Shown one piece after another: positions 1 through 10,796 of a DNA stretch of 64,000 bases. Position 1 is the stretch's first letter. Every line of letters begins with the position of its first letter. The DNA is taken from contig JAGTJL010000002.1 of NCBI GenBank assembly GCA_020746875.1, positions 3,658,001 to 3,722,000 on the forward strand, in the 5' to 3' direction. The notes below the pieces were generated by a model. That model saw nothing but the letters and a program-made list of their open reading frames with translations, was not told the DNA's origin and searched no databases. The translations under genes and the position numbers were made by a program. Origin of the DNA: Rhexocercosporidium sp. MPI-PUGE-AT-0058. Its lineage: Eukaryota > Ascomycota > Leotiomycetes > Helotiales.

Positions 1-505
1 TTCGATATAATTCCGAATCGTATGAACTCTCCCAAAACTTTTTTTTCTGCAGTCATCATTTGCCAAGGTAGGTACAAGCTCGAAGGAAGAGTTGCAATTG
101 GATGAGGCCTGGTTCGTAAACTGAGCACTTCCTCAAGATAAAAGGCAACTGCAAAGCCGCAGCGATGTTGTGCTCTAGTCCAAGGCCACAAAGCAATCAG
201 GAGCATTCGCTTCTCTACCCCTAGTGAAAAGAAAAATGGTTTCATGAGAGTTAGTTCCTTGGTACTCAGGGTAATGGTTGGTGCCAAGACTCCTAGAGAG
301 TTCTTTAACAGGGAAAATTTGACTGACAGACTTTTAAAATTCGAGCATTGTTCTCAACTCAACTGAAAGCATCACCCCCTGTACTGGCGACTATTAAGCC
401 GGTGGCGAAGTACGGGACTCCATTCTTGAAAATGTCTCTCGCTGGTGGTAAATCTGTTAGAACATCATATAATTATTCAGCAAAGGGGTATCTCAAACAA
501 TAAAT
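1..505. other. Intergenic stretch with no supported gene
   Basis: Nothing here reads as a convincing exon on either strand. It lies downstream of the RTG2 stop codon, so part is presumably its 3' untranslated region. A T-rich tract ending in a splice-acceptor-like CTGCAG near 50 and a GTAGGT donor-like site near 76 could bound a short exon of a gene starting outside the window, but no protein family can be read from so short a piece. Confidence 0.3.
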
Positions 506-2490
506 CTAAATATCTTCAACTTCGGCCTCCACCTTCCACTTCAACGGCATTCCATTGCCTACTTTCTTAAAAATCCCCTCCAAATCGCCGATCTGAACTC
601 CACATTGAGCTTTCCGAGATACGAGAAGCTTCAATCGAATGCCAACGTGGTGACCTTTCTTTCCAAGGCCGCTGCTGGTCGTTGCTTGCATCATGACAGT
701 GTCTTCTAGTTCTTTTTCGCTGGCTGGTAAAGCTGGCATGATCGTAGCTAGAAATCTTGCGAGCGTGCCAATGTAGTCGCACCACCATCCTGTCTCATGG
801 CCCACCAGCGCGCGAAGGTTGTTGTGCACGCCTCGATCGACACGACCTAGATCATTCCCCCAACGAGCAGACATCGTGAGGGCGATGACTGCGCGAATTT
901 CATGCGTCATTCCAGGAAGACCTGCCAGCATACCTGTAATAGGGTTGTGCAACGCTTTCGCTGAGTTTGCTCCATCTGGATCACCCATCGTTTGCCACGT
1001 GTTTCTCGCAACGAAGTGTAAAATCTCGGATGAGATGATGGCTGGGTACCCCTCGGGCATTCCTGTCACCATTGTTTGGACAATTCCATCAAGCACATTT
1101 GGATCTTGGTTGAGCGCCCCTCCGGGCAGAAGAACCAGAGGATTGGACTCCCTGATTGCTGGTGGAAGCTTCATGTAGAGAACCCCTTCTCTGTTTCCTC
1201 CACTACAAAATATGACTTGTTTGATTTTTGGGATAGCTAGATATTGCTGTCAGTATTACTCTTCCAATCGCAATTACAAAGTACGGAAATAGTCTGAGGA
1301 CGTGGAGTATGACCAACCTTCGACGAGGGACTGAACAACAGAGACGATAGCTGGGAATTGTCCTCTTCTCCGCTTAGACATTCCGAATATTTTACCTTCC
1401 TCATTGTTGTTGACATGAAGCATTTCCTGCCATTTAACAAAGCGATTCCCAGGAACGGTGTAACCCCCGATGGCTGGAATGGGGTACGGCTGGATTGGAT
1501 CGGTATGCATGAGCCTATATACAGTTAGTTATTGTAATGCAAGGTCTTTCAAAATGCCATACATGCTTCCATAACCCCGAAATCCGCCACCACAGAAATA
1601 TATTGTGATTCCCTCTTTGCTTTCTGATTGTTGTTTTAGGTTTGGGAACTTTAAAATGAGTTGCTCGAATGTCTCCTTCATCCGTGTCCGTAGTTCGGCT
1701 TTCGTGGAGTGAGCAGTACCTTGAACATATCGTTAGCAGATGTCCCCAAAAGTGGTTCCTCTATTCCCAGATAATATAATGACAATTGGAAAGAAGCTCT
1801 TACTATCTGCACTCAAAGCCAGAGTCAACTTTGCAGCTCCAAACGGCAAACTCCTCGCCGCCCCAGCAGCCAAAACATCATACCCATCCTCAACATCCGA
1901 ATTGACATAAGTCATCTGAACACTGCCCCCTCCCAAGTCCATAAACAAGCCATCAACCTTTGTATATCCACTCCTAGCTCCCATGGCTCCAAAAAGGCTC
2001 TCCATCCCCGGGCTTAAGATATCAACCGTCAACCCACTGGACTTCTTGATCGCCGCAAGCATCTCGTCCCTGTTCTCTGCTGTCCGCATGGCTTCCGTGG
2101 CGAACACACCGATTTTATCCTTCGATACATTGTAGCTTCCGCAGATGCATGCGAATCTGGCTAGGGTATCTGCTACTCGGCCGATGATCGTGGGAGAGAA
2201 ATGGAAGGGTTTCGAGGTAGGGCCGGACTCGTGGAGGGCGTCATATAGAGAGATAGGGGCACGCTCGCGGTATATGCAGTGCAGCAGACGAGGAACAGAT
2301 AGATCAGAGATCGAGAATCGAATGCCGTTACTATATATCGTTAATTTGCGTTCGAATATCGGAGAGAGATTGTTTACCTTCCCATGTCCACCAGTCCATA
2401 CAGTTGATTAGGAGTACCGGTCGAATATTGTGACATTTCAGCGGCAAAGTTATCGATCGTAATGACCGTTCCTCCATTGTCTGTGGCCAT
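506..2490 (-). CDS. RTG2: Retrograde regulation protein 2 (Ppx/GppA phosphatase family), five exons
   Basis: Spliced protein of 574 residues. Exons: 2490-2378, 2330-1804, 1719-1563, 1514-1318, 1236-506; introns of 47-84 bases, and the frame closes exactly. The ASKHA-fold phosphate motifs are visible: GLVDMGSNGIRFSI near residue 33 and LFMDLGGGSVQM further on, then YFCGGGFRGYGSM and FCSGGNREGV. The conserved string HTDPIQPYPIPAIGGY spans the expected fungal RTG2 position. Rtg2 in yeast senses mitochondrial state and relays retrograde signalling to Rtg1/Rtg3 through Mks1; that role is family knowledge, not shown here. The start is the first ATG in frame before the DMGSN motif, with an ordinary short N terminus. 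No lesions are seen. The identification is firm; the exact edges of the 5' exon are slightly less so. Confidence 0.93.
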
Positions 2491-3073
2491 CTTACACTTC
2501 GAGGGTACTTGCGCGGCTCTTCAGTTTGAAGTTCGAAAAGTCTCGACGATAAAAGTTGGCCCGTCTGCCAAGATCTGCCCCTCCAGCAAACACAGCAAAC
2601 AGGCGGGGTTGTCACCAGTGCCCAGCACTGCTCAGATGCTTGTCAATTGCTTGTTTACTTTGTCACCTATTTCGTGACGAAGCTGGTGCATAAGGATAGA
2701 TAAATTATTTTAGGTGCTCAAATGAGATAAATTTACACAGACGTAGATTCCGAATTCGCGCCCACAATGTTTCCCTACTCCTGCCTATACAGGTTCAGCA
2801 ATTCTAGATCAGAAATCTGAAGCGAAATAACTTATCAGGAGAACGCTGATATGGTCGATGCTTTGTTTGGGAATTCGCTTGGGAGATCATGGTCTTAACA
2901 TCAAAACGATTATAAGGCGTAATTTGACCAGGACTGACGATAATTGTGGCTTCGGATTGTAGAACTGATTCCAACACAAATCTCAAAGGCGTAAAAAACG
3001 AAGCTCAAGATAAGTATGCCGGAAACACTTCATGAAGGGTATATCTCCCAAGCACAATTATCTCTAGTCTCAA
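2491..3073. other. Intergenic, RTG2 promoter and monooxygenase 3' flank
   Basis: Upstream of RTG2 and downstream of the FAD monooxygenase stop. Only a 60-codon minus-strand frame (2986-2804) is open, with no recognisable sequence. No repeat or RNA gene was seen. Confidence 0.35.
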
Positions 3074-4315
3074 CTAATAAAACAATCTGAGAACCGAGTA
3101 ACCGCCATAGAACACCGCATACAAGAACGGATAAGCCACAGGAGCCCACCAGTTCTCACGGATATCAAAACTGACTCTCCTCACCAACCAACTCTGCATG
3201 CTCGTCCTTGGAGCACCATCGGTAAAGAACATATCTCCCATCATCCCATTCGTCATTTTCTGCGCATAGACAGCTCGCTTGAACATGGCCTCCTCAAAAG
3301 CAGTAATACCCTCATCCAGTGCCTGAGATCCCTTCTCAACCCCCTCAATAATTGCTCTCGACAACTTCATCGCATCCTCAAAAGCAAAGTTCACACCCTC
3401 TCCAGCAAATGGAGTCATAAGATGTGCCGCATCCCCAAGCAACGTTACTCCCTTCTTATGCTCCCATCTATACCCCTCCGGCAAATGATGTAAGTTGTAC
3501 ACCTTAACCTCCATATCCGCCTTTCTAATCACCCCCCTCAACTCCTCACACCAATCCCCAAACATTGCCTCCACCTCTTTCTTTCCCAATGGCTCCCTCG
3601 GCGGCTCAGCAAAATGCACAAATAAGCCCACATCAACACCTCCCTCCCCCAGCTGCTGTACCCCAACCGACTTCCCATCCCCAAATGCAAAAAGCGAGCC
3701 TCTATTCAGAAGCTTGGCCACCTCCGGCGCCCTCTCATGCACATCAGGAAGCGTAAGCGCATATTTCGCAATCCCCGAAAACAGAGGTCTCTGCACCTCA
3801 TCCACAAACCTCCTCGTCCGACTCCACCCCCCATCAGCACCAACCACCAGATCAAAACCCCCTCTACTTTCCCCATTCTCAAACCGTAGCCTCCCTCCCT
3901 CCTCCACACCCTCCAGCTTGAACCCCCACGTGACGCTCCCCTCCGGCAGAGCAGCCAACAACATCATCCTCAACTGAAACCGATCGATCTCGGGGTTCCC
4001 ATCAGCAGATGCGGAAAGCTTGAAATACGTCTTGAGGTTCTTGTCGCAGATCCGCATGGCGGAGCCGTCTAAGCGCGCGAATTTCAAGAAGTCGTCGTAT
4101 AGTCCTGCGACTTTCATGGCGGCGAGTCCGGTTTTGGGATGGAGGTCGAGGGTACCGCCTTGGGCGCGGAAGTCAGGTGAGGATTCAGCTTCGAAGATGG
4201 TTATTCTGAGGGAGGTGCTGGGGATGGGAGATGTGCTTTGGGATTGGAGGAGGAGACGGGCGAGCATGCAGCCTGCGGGCCCGGCGCCGATGATGGCGAT
4301 GTTGAATGTAGCCAT
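3074..4315 (-). CDS. FAD-dependent monooxygenase, TetX/PHBH-like
   Basis: Single-exon protein of 413 residues. All three flavoprotein signatures are present: the N-terminal dinucleotide-binding IIGAGPAGCMLARLL (about residue 7), the DG motif VVGADGGWSRTR, and the GD motif LLGDAAHLMTPFAGEGVN. Together they place it in the class A flavoprotein monooxygenases, closest in feel to TetX-like fungal enzymes that hydroxylate aromatic or polycyclic small molecules with NAD(P)H and O2. The C terminus is hydrophobic and aromatic (VAYPFLYAVFYGGYSVL), so membrane contact is possible. I chose the Met at 4315 because the glycine motif normally begins within ten residues of the start; the frame stays open upstream to an ATG at 4504, but that extension has no family similarity. 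Substrate unknown; no biosynthetic cluster partners are evident nearby. Confidence 0.88.
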   Translation of the reverse strand: MATFNIAIIGAGPAGCMLARLLLQSQSTSPIPSTSLRITIFEAESSPDFRAQGGTLDLHPKTGLAAMKVAGLYDDFLKFARLDGSAMRICDKNLKTYFKLSASADGNPEIDRFQLRMMLLAALPEGSVTWGFKLEGVEEGGRLRFENGESRGGFDLVVGADGGWSRTRRFVDEVQRPLFSGIAKYALTLPDVHERAPEVAKLLNRGSLFAFGDGKSVGVQQLGEGGVDVGLFVHFAEPPREPLGKKEVEAMFGDWCEELRGVIRKADMEVKVYNLHHLPEGYRWEHKKGVTLLGDAAHLMTPFAGEGVNFAFEDAMKLSRAIIEGVEKGSQALDEGITAFEEAMFKRAVYAQKMTNGMMGDMFFTDGAPRTSMQSWLVRRVSFDIRENWWAPVAYPFLYAVFYGGYSVLRLFY

Positions 4316-4850
4316 CTGGTTCGGTGCTTGACTGTCAGAGCAATAAGATGTTATGATGGATGGTTTGAGAAGCGTGGGTGGGATTGATGTTGAAGCACGT
4401 AGACGGTATGTATTTCTGAAGAAGTCGCGATGGTGAATCATGCGAAAGCGAACTTCATCCGTCCCCAATCCAGGTGAGGCAAAGCAATGCTGTTGCGCAA
4501 TCACATTCTTTCATTCGAGGGCGAATTGGTTTAGTTTTCCGGCTCAGGAAATCATAAAATATAAAGATTGAAAACGGTTGAGTAGGGATGACTCCATTTG
4601 AGGTTGGACATGAGTCTCCTGGGTAAGTTCGGCCATAAGCCGGGGTGGTGTACAAACCCACCGAACCAACAAACCGGTTCAGCCTGTGAGAAATCAGGTC
4701 GGGGGTCGAAGTGTTTTCGTCTCAAGCGAGTAATGGATCAAATGCTGGTAGGTTCTCTTCGTCTCACTAAATCCCGTTCAACTCCTAGATTTTGATTCGT
4801 ACTCTTCGTAGAAGCCCCAGACCACTCCCGTTGACGGAGTATCCATTCCA
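4316..4850. other. Intergenic, monooxygenase promoter
   Basis: Holds the 5' flank of the monooxygenase gene and the 3' flank of the phospholipase gene. Short open frames cross it on both strands without family resemblance. No repeats noted. Confidence 0.35.
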
Positions 4851-6862
4851 TCAGCTCCAATACGTAACACTAAAAGCCTCGAAATAGCTCGCCGTCTCCG
4901 AGATCTGAACACCACCTTTCCCATCCACAGTAACGAACTTCCCATTCTCCTTCTGCAGCGCATACCCCTTCCCAGCCTGGAAAGAAACCGTATACTTCTG
5001 CGCACCGCTCGAACTATCAATCAATCCCGTATGACTCCCAATGTATCTCCCATCTTTCGAACTGCTGATTGTGAATAGACTTCCACCATCATCCAGCTGG
5101 TGCACTACCCATCGCTGACTGATATCTGTGTGCCCGCTCGTTGCTTTGCTGGCTGTGAAGTCTGTAGCTGGCTTCCCAGGGTTTGTCAGTGCCCAGCCAT
5201 TGAGTTCCAACACGATGTAGCGTCCTTCTGTGAGGGACCCCCGCATCGCTTTGAAACCTTGCTCCGAGAGACTCGACACTTTGTCTGGGGATATCTGGTT
5301 CTCGTATGGGACACTTGGCCTCGTCGTAGGGTAAAGACCCTCACAATATGCAGCACCATTATAATTTCCCTTCGCATCCTTACGAGGAGCTGGCGCATCA
5401 GGCAGACTTGGAACGGTGTAATCAGGGTTCGCGAAATCGAAAGCATTGATCAAATTCGACATATGTGTTCGTCTCCAAGAAACCATTTCTGGCGTATCAA
5501 CACTCTTTCCCTTGGCCGCGAGCCACTCCTCGACGAACTTAATTTGAGAGTTGTGGTCGCTGTGTTCGGTGAAGACACGGCCTCCTCTCGTCCATGGAGA
5601 GACAATGTAGAACGGAAGACGGAACCCAGGTCCTGAGTAAGTGTATCCAACAATCCCATATGGATCTTGCAGCCATTCGCCCGCTGTCCCAGATGAGGAG
5701 TGGTAAGGAGTAACATGATCTCCCCACCCTCCCGTCTCGTCGTAGGAGATGATGAGTGCAGTCTTTGAGTAAGCAGCACCTTGCGTGACGGCATCCACGA
5801 CTTGCTTTTGTAGCCAAGCACCATCCCGGGGTGAGTAAGGAGGATGTTCTGAAAGCTCGGCTGGGCCGATGATGTATGACACTGCGGGTAGAGTTCCATT
5901 CTTTGCCCTGGCATAAAAGTCATCGAGGCTCTGACCGACCATACCTTTTTTGTACAGATCAGAGGTCTCAGCTGCATCTTGGAATTGTCCGAACCAAGCG
6001 AGCGGGTTGTCGTCGAAGTTGTCGGCGTCTTGAAACACGGACCAGGAGACGTTTGCATTCTGATAGATCTCCGCTGTGGTCTTCCAGGTCAGGGGGTAGC
6101 AGTTGAATCCACCCTTTTCACAACCAGGAGTCTCATTGTTGTCAATATACGGATATCCGCCCTGGTCTTTGGTTTGAGGTGATCCAGGCACATTGATGGA
6201 CCCTGAAACCCAGGTTACACGATTTGGGTTGGTGGAAGCGATGACGGATTCCTATTTGTAGATTAGTCTCTGAGGAAGGGAACTCCGAATTTGTGTGCAA
6301 GATGTGCGGAAACTCACCTGATACATATCTCCAATGGTCCATGCATCCGCTATCGAGAATTGTACTGGTATATCACTTCTGCGGTAGTGTCCCCAACTCC
6401 AAGGGGTATTATTCGTCGCCCAGTGGTCATTCAAGCCTCCATTCAAAGCGGCGTGGTTGCTAGCCCAGCCGTTATCACCTGCCACCATACATTGAGTAGC
6501 CTCTAGGAAGCTTCCACCTTGGTAGTTAAGATACCATGGAAGGAGGGAAGAAGTATTGGTGGTAGATGCGGAGTTCACAGCTTGTTCCCAGACGGGCTTG
6601 CCAGAGTTGATCTGTACATTGGGATCCGAGAATCCTCGAACGCCGGCCATGGTGCCGAAGTAATGATCAAATGCACGATTTTCTGATTTCTCTTAGTGCA
6701 TGGGAGTTGAGACCCGTGATATGATATACCTTGCATGAATAAAACCACATGTTCAATATCCGCGAGCGACCCTGCCATTGCCGATCCTGCTAGGAGAGGA
6801 AACATGACCGCAACTGCTGAAAGTAAGAACGAAGTAATTGCCATTGCGAGATGCTTGCTCAT
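4851..6862 (-). CDS. Secreted phosphoesterase / phosphocholine-type phospholipase C
   Basis: Spliced protein of 632 residues from exons 6862-6730, 6682-6318 and 6251-4851 (introns 47 and 66 bases). The N terminus is a signal peptide (AITSFLLSAVAVMFPLLAG, cleavage after the SAMA-like site). Directly after it comes VLFMQENRAFDHYFGTM, the metal/nucleophile motif of the PF04185 phosphoesterase family; SYDETGGWGDHV and HSDHNSQIKFVEEW are further metal-binding segments. The last 120 residues form a separate Trp/Gly-rich domain with repeated RYIVLELNG and RYIGSHTG motifs, as in the C-terminal modules of fungal non-hemolytic phospholipase C proteins. It likely acts outside the cell on phospholipid head groups or other phosphoesters. 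It is divergently arranged with the multicopper oxidase gene, sharing a spacer of about 800 bases. An acid phosphatase with the same fold is the main alternative. Confidence 0.9.
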
Positions 6863-7659
6863 AGGGTTTCTTGGTGGTTCTCAGAGCACATATTTATATC
6901 TCGTCAAGAGTAGGATCTCGACTTATGTCGCACTACCTACACCTCGCTGCCGGGTGAGAGAAGCACTTGGGATGGTTCCTGGCACTGCGTGTCACTATTG
7001 ACAAGGGGAACGATAATGTACATGGTCCACGTACCAGAATGGCCAGTTAAAGTAAGCTTCCGTGGGGGTGAAGCCAAGTATTCCACAGGAAGAGACGGAG
7101 ATTTGGGATGTGTCAAACACGATAGACCCAGCGAGGTAAATTTGCCCAGTTCCAATTTCAAAACGTGCCTTTCTCGTGGAATCTCAGACGACGATCTCTT
7201 TGAAGCTGGGACGACGAAGGTCCGTCTAAGAAGATATATCTTTGGCAAAGACCAATCAGCGCCAAGCATCTTTGCCCGTGGCATGCAGGAACCAACTTTG
7301 GTTCAACGGGATACAGACTAGTATGCAGCTTGGATGCAACGATCCATTGCAGAGAACAGCAGAAGGTAACCAGAGCTTACTGCTCTCCGGTTTGTCAATT
7401 GATTCCGGACCTTCCACTTGAGGCTTGGTGGTTCCGATCTCCCCAATGTGCTGAAGATCAATCGGAGGGCGGGCATTTTGAGGGAAATGTGGGAGATGTG
7501 GGATGAAGCTTTCAGATTTACATCGAACACTGGTCATTCTGACTGCCTTCTTACAGCGAGACTTCGACCCTGCGGGAAAGGACGGCAAAATTTGGCTGAA
7601 GGATTGCTGGGAATGAAGAAAGAAGAGGGAACGAGGATGAAAGAGGCGCGACAAGGATC
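6863..7659. promoter_or_regulatory. Divergent promoter region between phospholipase and oxidase genes
   Basis: The two ATGs face away from each other across 797 bases, so both promoters must lie here. The sequence A-T-A-T-T-T-A-T-A at about 6890-6898, just upstream of the phospholipase ATG, is TATA-like. No coding family, repeat or clear operator could be read. Co-regulation of the two genes is only suggested by the layout. Confidence 0.4.
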
Positions 7660-9800
7660 ATGGATATGAAACGGAACAATACGCAACGACCACCGAGCGA
7701 AGCCTCCAACTCCAACAGACGAATCGATCTTAACAGTGAAGCCATTCAGAGCCATCTCAAAGATGATGGACATCACATTTCTTCTCACAGGCGGTGGAAT
7801 AAGGACTCTGGCAACAATGGAGATGCCAGCCGGTGGTTGCGACCTTTGGGTGTGATATTTGCCATCATTTTCATGGCTCTGGTCATCCTCAATTCCCTCT
7901 CCAGTCTCATATCAACATCAATAAAGCCTACGATACTGCATTCCGGGGTAGACGATACGGCCATTGGAAGGAACATGCTGGTAATCCAACTGAGCCCCAA
8001 AGATCACGTGTTCCGCCAGCCAAAGACAATCACCCATCACTGGAATATTACATCTGGCATCCGTTATCCAGATGGGGTCAAGAAAGAAGTATACCTGGTC
8101 AATGAACTTTTCCCAGGTCCAACGATCGAATGTCGGTCCGAAGACAAGCTAGTCATCCATGTCACGAACAGTCTGCCATCAGAAGAAACCTCCTTTCACT
8201 GGCACGGACTTGAGATGCGAGGTTCAAACAACATGGATGGTGCTGTTGGACTCACGCAATGTCCAATACCAAGTGGTCGGAGTTTTACTTACGAATTTGT
8301 TGTCAGCGAGGAGAACTTTGGAACTTTCTGGTGGCATGCCCATTCCCAAGTCCAGAGGGGTGATGGAATGTATGGTGGACTTGTGGTTCACAAACCTGCC
8401 AGAATAGGCAACGACATGAGCGATTATGGCTATGAAGAGGACGGTCTTGTCATGTTTGGTGACTGGTACCATAGAAGTGCCGAAGAAGTGCTGGCATGGT
8501 ACACGAGTGCAAGAGGGTTTGGAAATGAAGTAGGTTTACATTTCCAAATTTGCATACTCGAGTTGGACTCATCCTAATTCCGAGCTTGTAGCCTGTTCCG
8601 GACTCACTACTAGTCAATGGAGCTGGTCGCTTTAGTTGCTCGATGGCTGTGCCTGCAAGACCTCTGGATTGTGTTGACACACCAGAAGAACAAATGCCAA
8701 CTCTGTTCGGGTCAAAACATAAGCCAGTTTCAACGAGGCTGCGACTTGTGAATGTTGGGTATGAACTTATGAATACCAAATACCCCTCTTGGGCGCCTAT
8801 GGTACTAATACCAGTATTCAGGTCCCTTGCTGGGCTCACAGTGGAGATGTCATCAGCAACATTAACACCCCTGACTGTGGATGGCGGTTACCGCATCGTC
8901 GGGCGTGGCTCAAATTCAGTTGGAATCATATATCCCGGAGAACGGGTTGACCTACTCGTGCAGTGGGATGGCAAATCCAAACCCCAGTCGTCCAAGCTAA
9001 ACATATATATTGATCCAGAGTACTCCAAGCTTCACTTTCAAATGACCTAACTGATTCTTCCAAACAGAAACTTCAAGTATCCCAACCAGGCTTTGCGCCA
9101 AAACCAAACATTCCCCGTATTTGATTCTGATACTGGGGCTATCAACGACCCTCCTCGGCATATTCCTTCCACACACTTTGACCTCTCAAAAGCTCAATCA
9201 GCTCCGTATCCAGAGAAATTCCCAGCCACAGCCCATCAAACCATCCTCCTCTACGCCAAAACAGAAAAGCTATCAATCTCCAACAACCACCCCACCGGTT
9301 TCATGAATCGCACAACTTGGTCTCCTCAATCTAACCCCTCTCTACCTCTGATTTCCCTTCCCCGCTCTCAATGGGACGACAATCAACTCATCCCTCACAT
9401 ACCCATCTCACCATTTCCAGAAATATGGGTCGACATCATAATAAACAACCTCGACGATGGCGCACACCCCTTCCACCTCCACGGGTACTCCTTCTACGTC
9501 CTCGCTTCCCATCGATCAGAGCACGGCTGGGGAAGCTATTCTCCATACTCCAACACGGCATCGTCTAGGTCTCCTGTCTTGAATCTCGAGAGTCCGCTGC
9601 GAAAAGATACGGTTAGTGTGCCTAGGAGAGGGTATGTCATCATTAGGTTCAAGGCAGATAGTGTTGGCATTTGGATGTTGCATTGTCATGTGCTGTTCCA
9701 CCAGGCGAGTGGGATGGTGATGGGCTTTCAGGTCGGTGGTGACGAAGACCATGAGATCGTGGATACTACCTCTCTCTCTTTATGTAGTATTCAAAACTGA
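7660..9800 (+). CDS. Membrane-anchored multicopper oxidase (laccase/ferroxidase family)
   Basis: Spliced protein of 655 residues from exons 7660-8529, 8592-8758, 8822-9019 and 9068-9800 (introns 62, 63 and 48 bases). A basic, Asn/Ser-rich cytosolic head of about 58 residues precedes one membrane helix (about 60-84, LGVIFAIIFMALVIL), so this is a type II protein with an extracellular catalytic part rather than a secreted laccase. All copper motifs are intact: HWHGLE (180), WWHAHSQ (224), HPFHLHGYSFYV and LHCHVLFHQASGM. The residue at the type-1 axial position is Met, which in characterised enzymes goes with a lower redox potential than Leu or Phe. It oxidises phenols, pigment precursors or metal ions with O2; the substrate cannot be read. 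Met at 7660 or 7666 could be the start. Confidence 0.92.
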
Positions 9801-10311
9801 ATGTTCTTTGATAAGAAGAGTAACAGGCTCACGCTAGATGAGAAGGGTAGCCATCAGTTTATAGGAATGCTTGCGGAGGTGTACAGTGATTTGCAGGGAC
9901 AGTTAGATGAGGTTAGAAAGTAGTTGTTACAATTTACTGAGGGCTAAGTGTCTGTAAGATTGATAGAAAATAGACCGTCATGTCGCCGGATTATGTAAAG
10001 TTTGCTAAATCAGATAGACGTTCTTTTCATGTTAGTTCCAACTATGGAACACTCTCAGTAATAGTGAATCCAAGCGATTGTGCTCCTTCGATCTAAGATG
10101 ATGATGATAACCCGAGAAACATATCAACTGCACAGGCGCAAGAATGGTGTGATTAACCCGTTGATGGTGCCAGTGTCGACATTCGTAGGGAGGAATTCGA
10201 CCTTCTGGGATTTCGGAAGTCGTGAGGCATCGTCGGACCGGGGCAGACATCTGGAATGGCAGTGGCACAATCGAGGGGTTCAGAAAATATCCCCAGAAGA
10301 CCAGCAAACTC

Positions 10312-10336
10312 TAGAGAGAGAGAGAGAGAGAGAGAG
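10312..10336. repeat. GA dinucleotide microsatellite
   Basis: About twelve uninterrupted GA units, in the spacer between the oxidase and RPA2 genes. Confidence 0.9.
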
Positions 10337-10495
10337 GAGTATGACAGCATTAATATGAAATGAGAGGCGGAGGAAATGTTCGTGGTGTGGAGCGTTTGTA
10401 TCCAAGTGAAAGGCGACCTCAGCTCTTTTTCAAGCTCTTCAAAACCACAAAGTAATTAATATTAGTCTGACGGCAAGAAGGAATCCGAGTGATCC

Positions 10496-10516
10496 AAAAA
10501 AAAAAAAAAAAAAAAA
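10496..10516. repeat. Poly-A tract
   Basis: A run of 21 A residues in a non-coding spacer. No target-site duplication or upstream element supports reading it as a retrotransposon tail. Confidence 0.85.
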
Positions 10517-10796
10517 TTAAGAGAACGAGTGATGCCAGTCGAAGAAGTGCAAGCCTTCTTCATCGATAGGCAGTCGCGGAAACCCTTCATGTCCAGGCAC
10601 ATAAAGGCAAGTCAATGGGTGTCGTAACAGATCCAGGGGCATATAGAGAGAAAAGTTGAATGGGCCGAAACTCACTGGGACATCGCACAGCACCGAGGAC
10701 AGACAATCAAGGCCTACAAGAAGAACATCCATTCTTTTCCAGACCATCCAGCTCCTTGTAAATGCCTACAAACCAAACGCCACCCACCCAACCAAA

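Larger units (their letters stand above)
9801..10796. other. Intergenic spacer with simple repeats
   Basis: Between two genes transcribed toward each other (oxidase plus, RPA2 minus). It contains a GA dinucleotide run and a poly-A tract listed separately, otherwise nothing with coding character. Confidence 0.35.

Noticed and set aside
4316..4504. N-terminal extension of the FAD monooxygenase
   Set aside because: The nucleotide-binding motif should be near the start; the extension has no targeting signal or similarity.
10496..10516. Poly-A as the tail of a retrotransposon
   Set aside because: No element sequence upstream and no target-site duplication visible.
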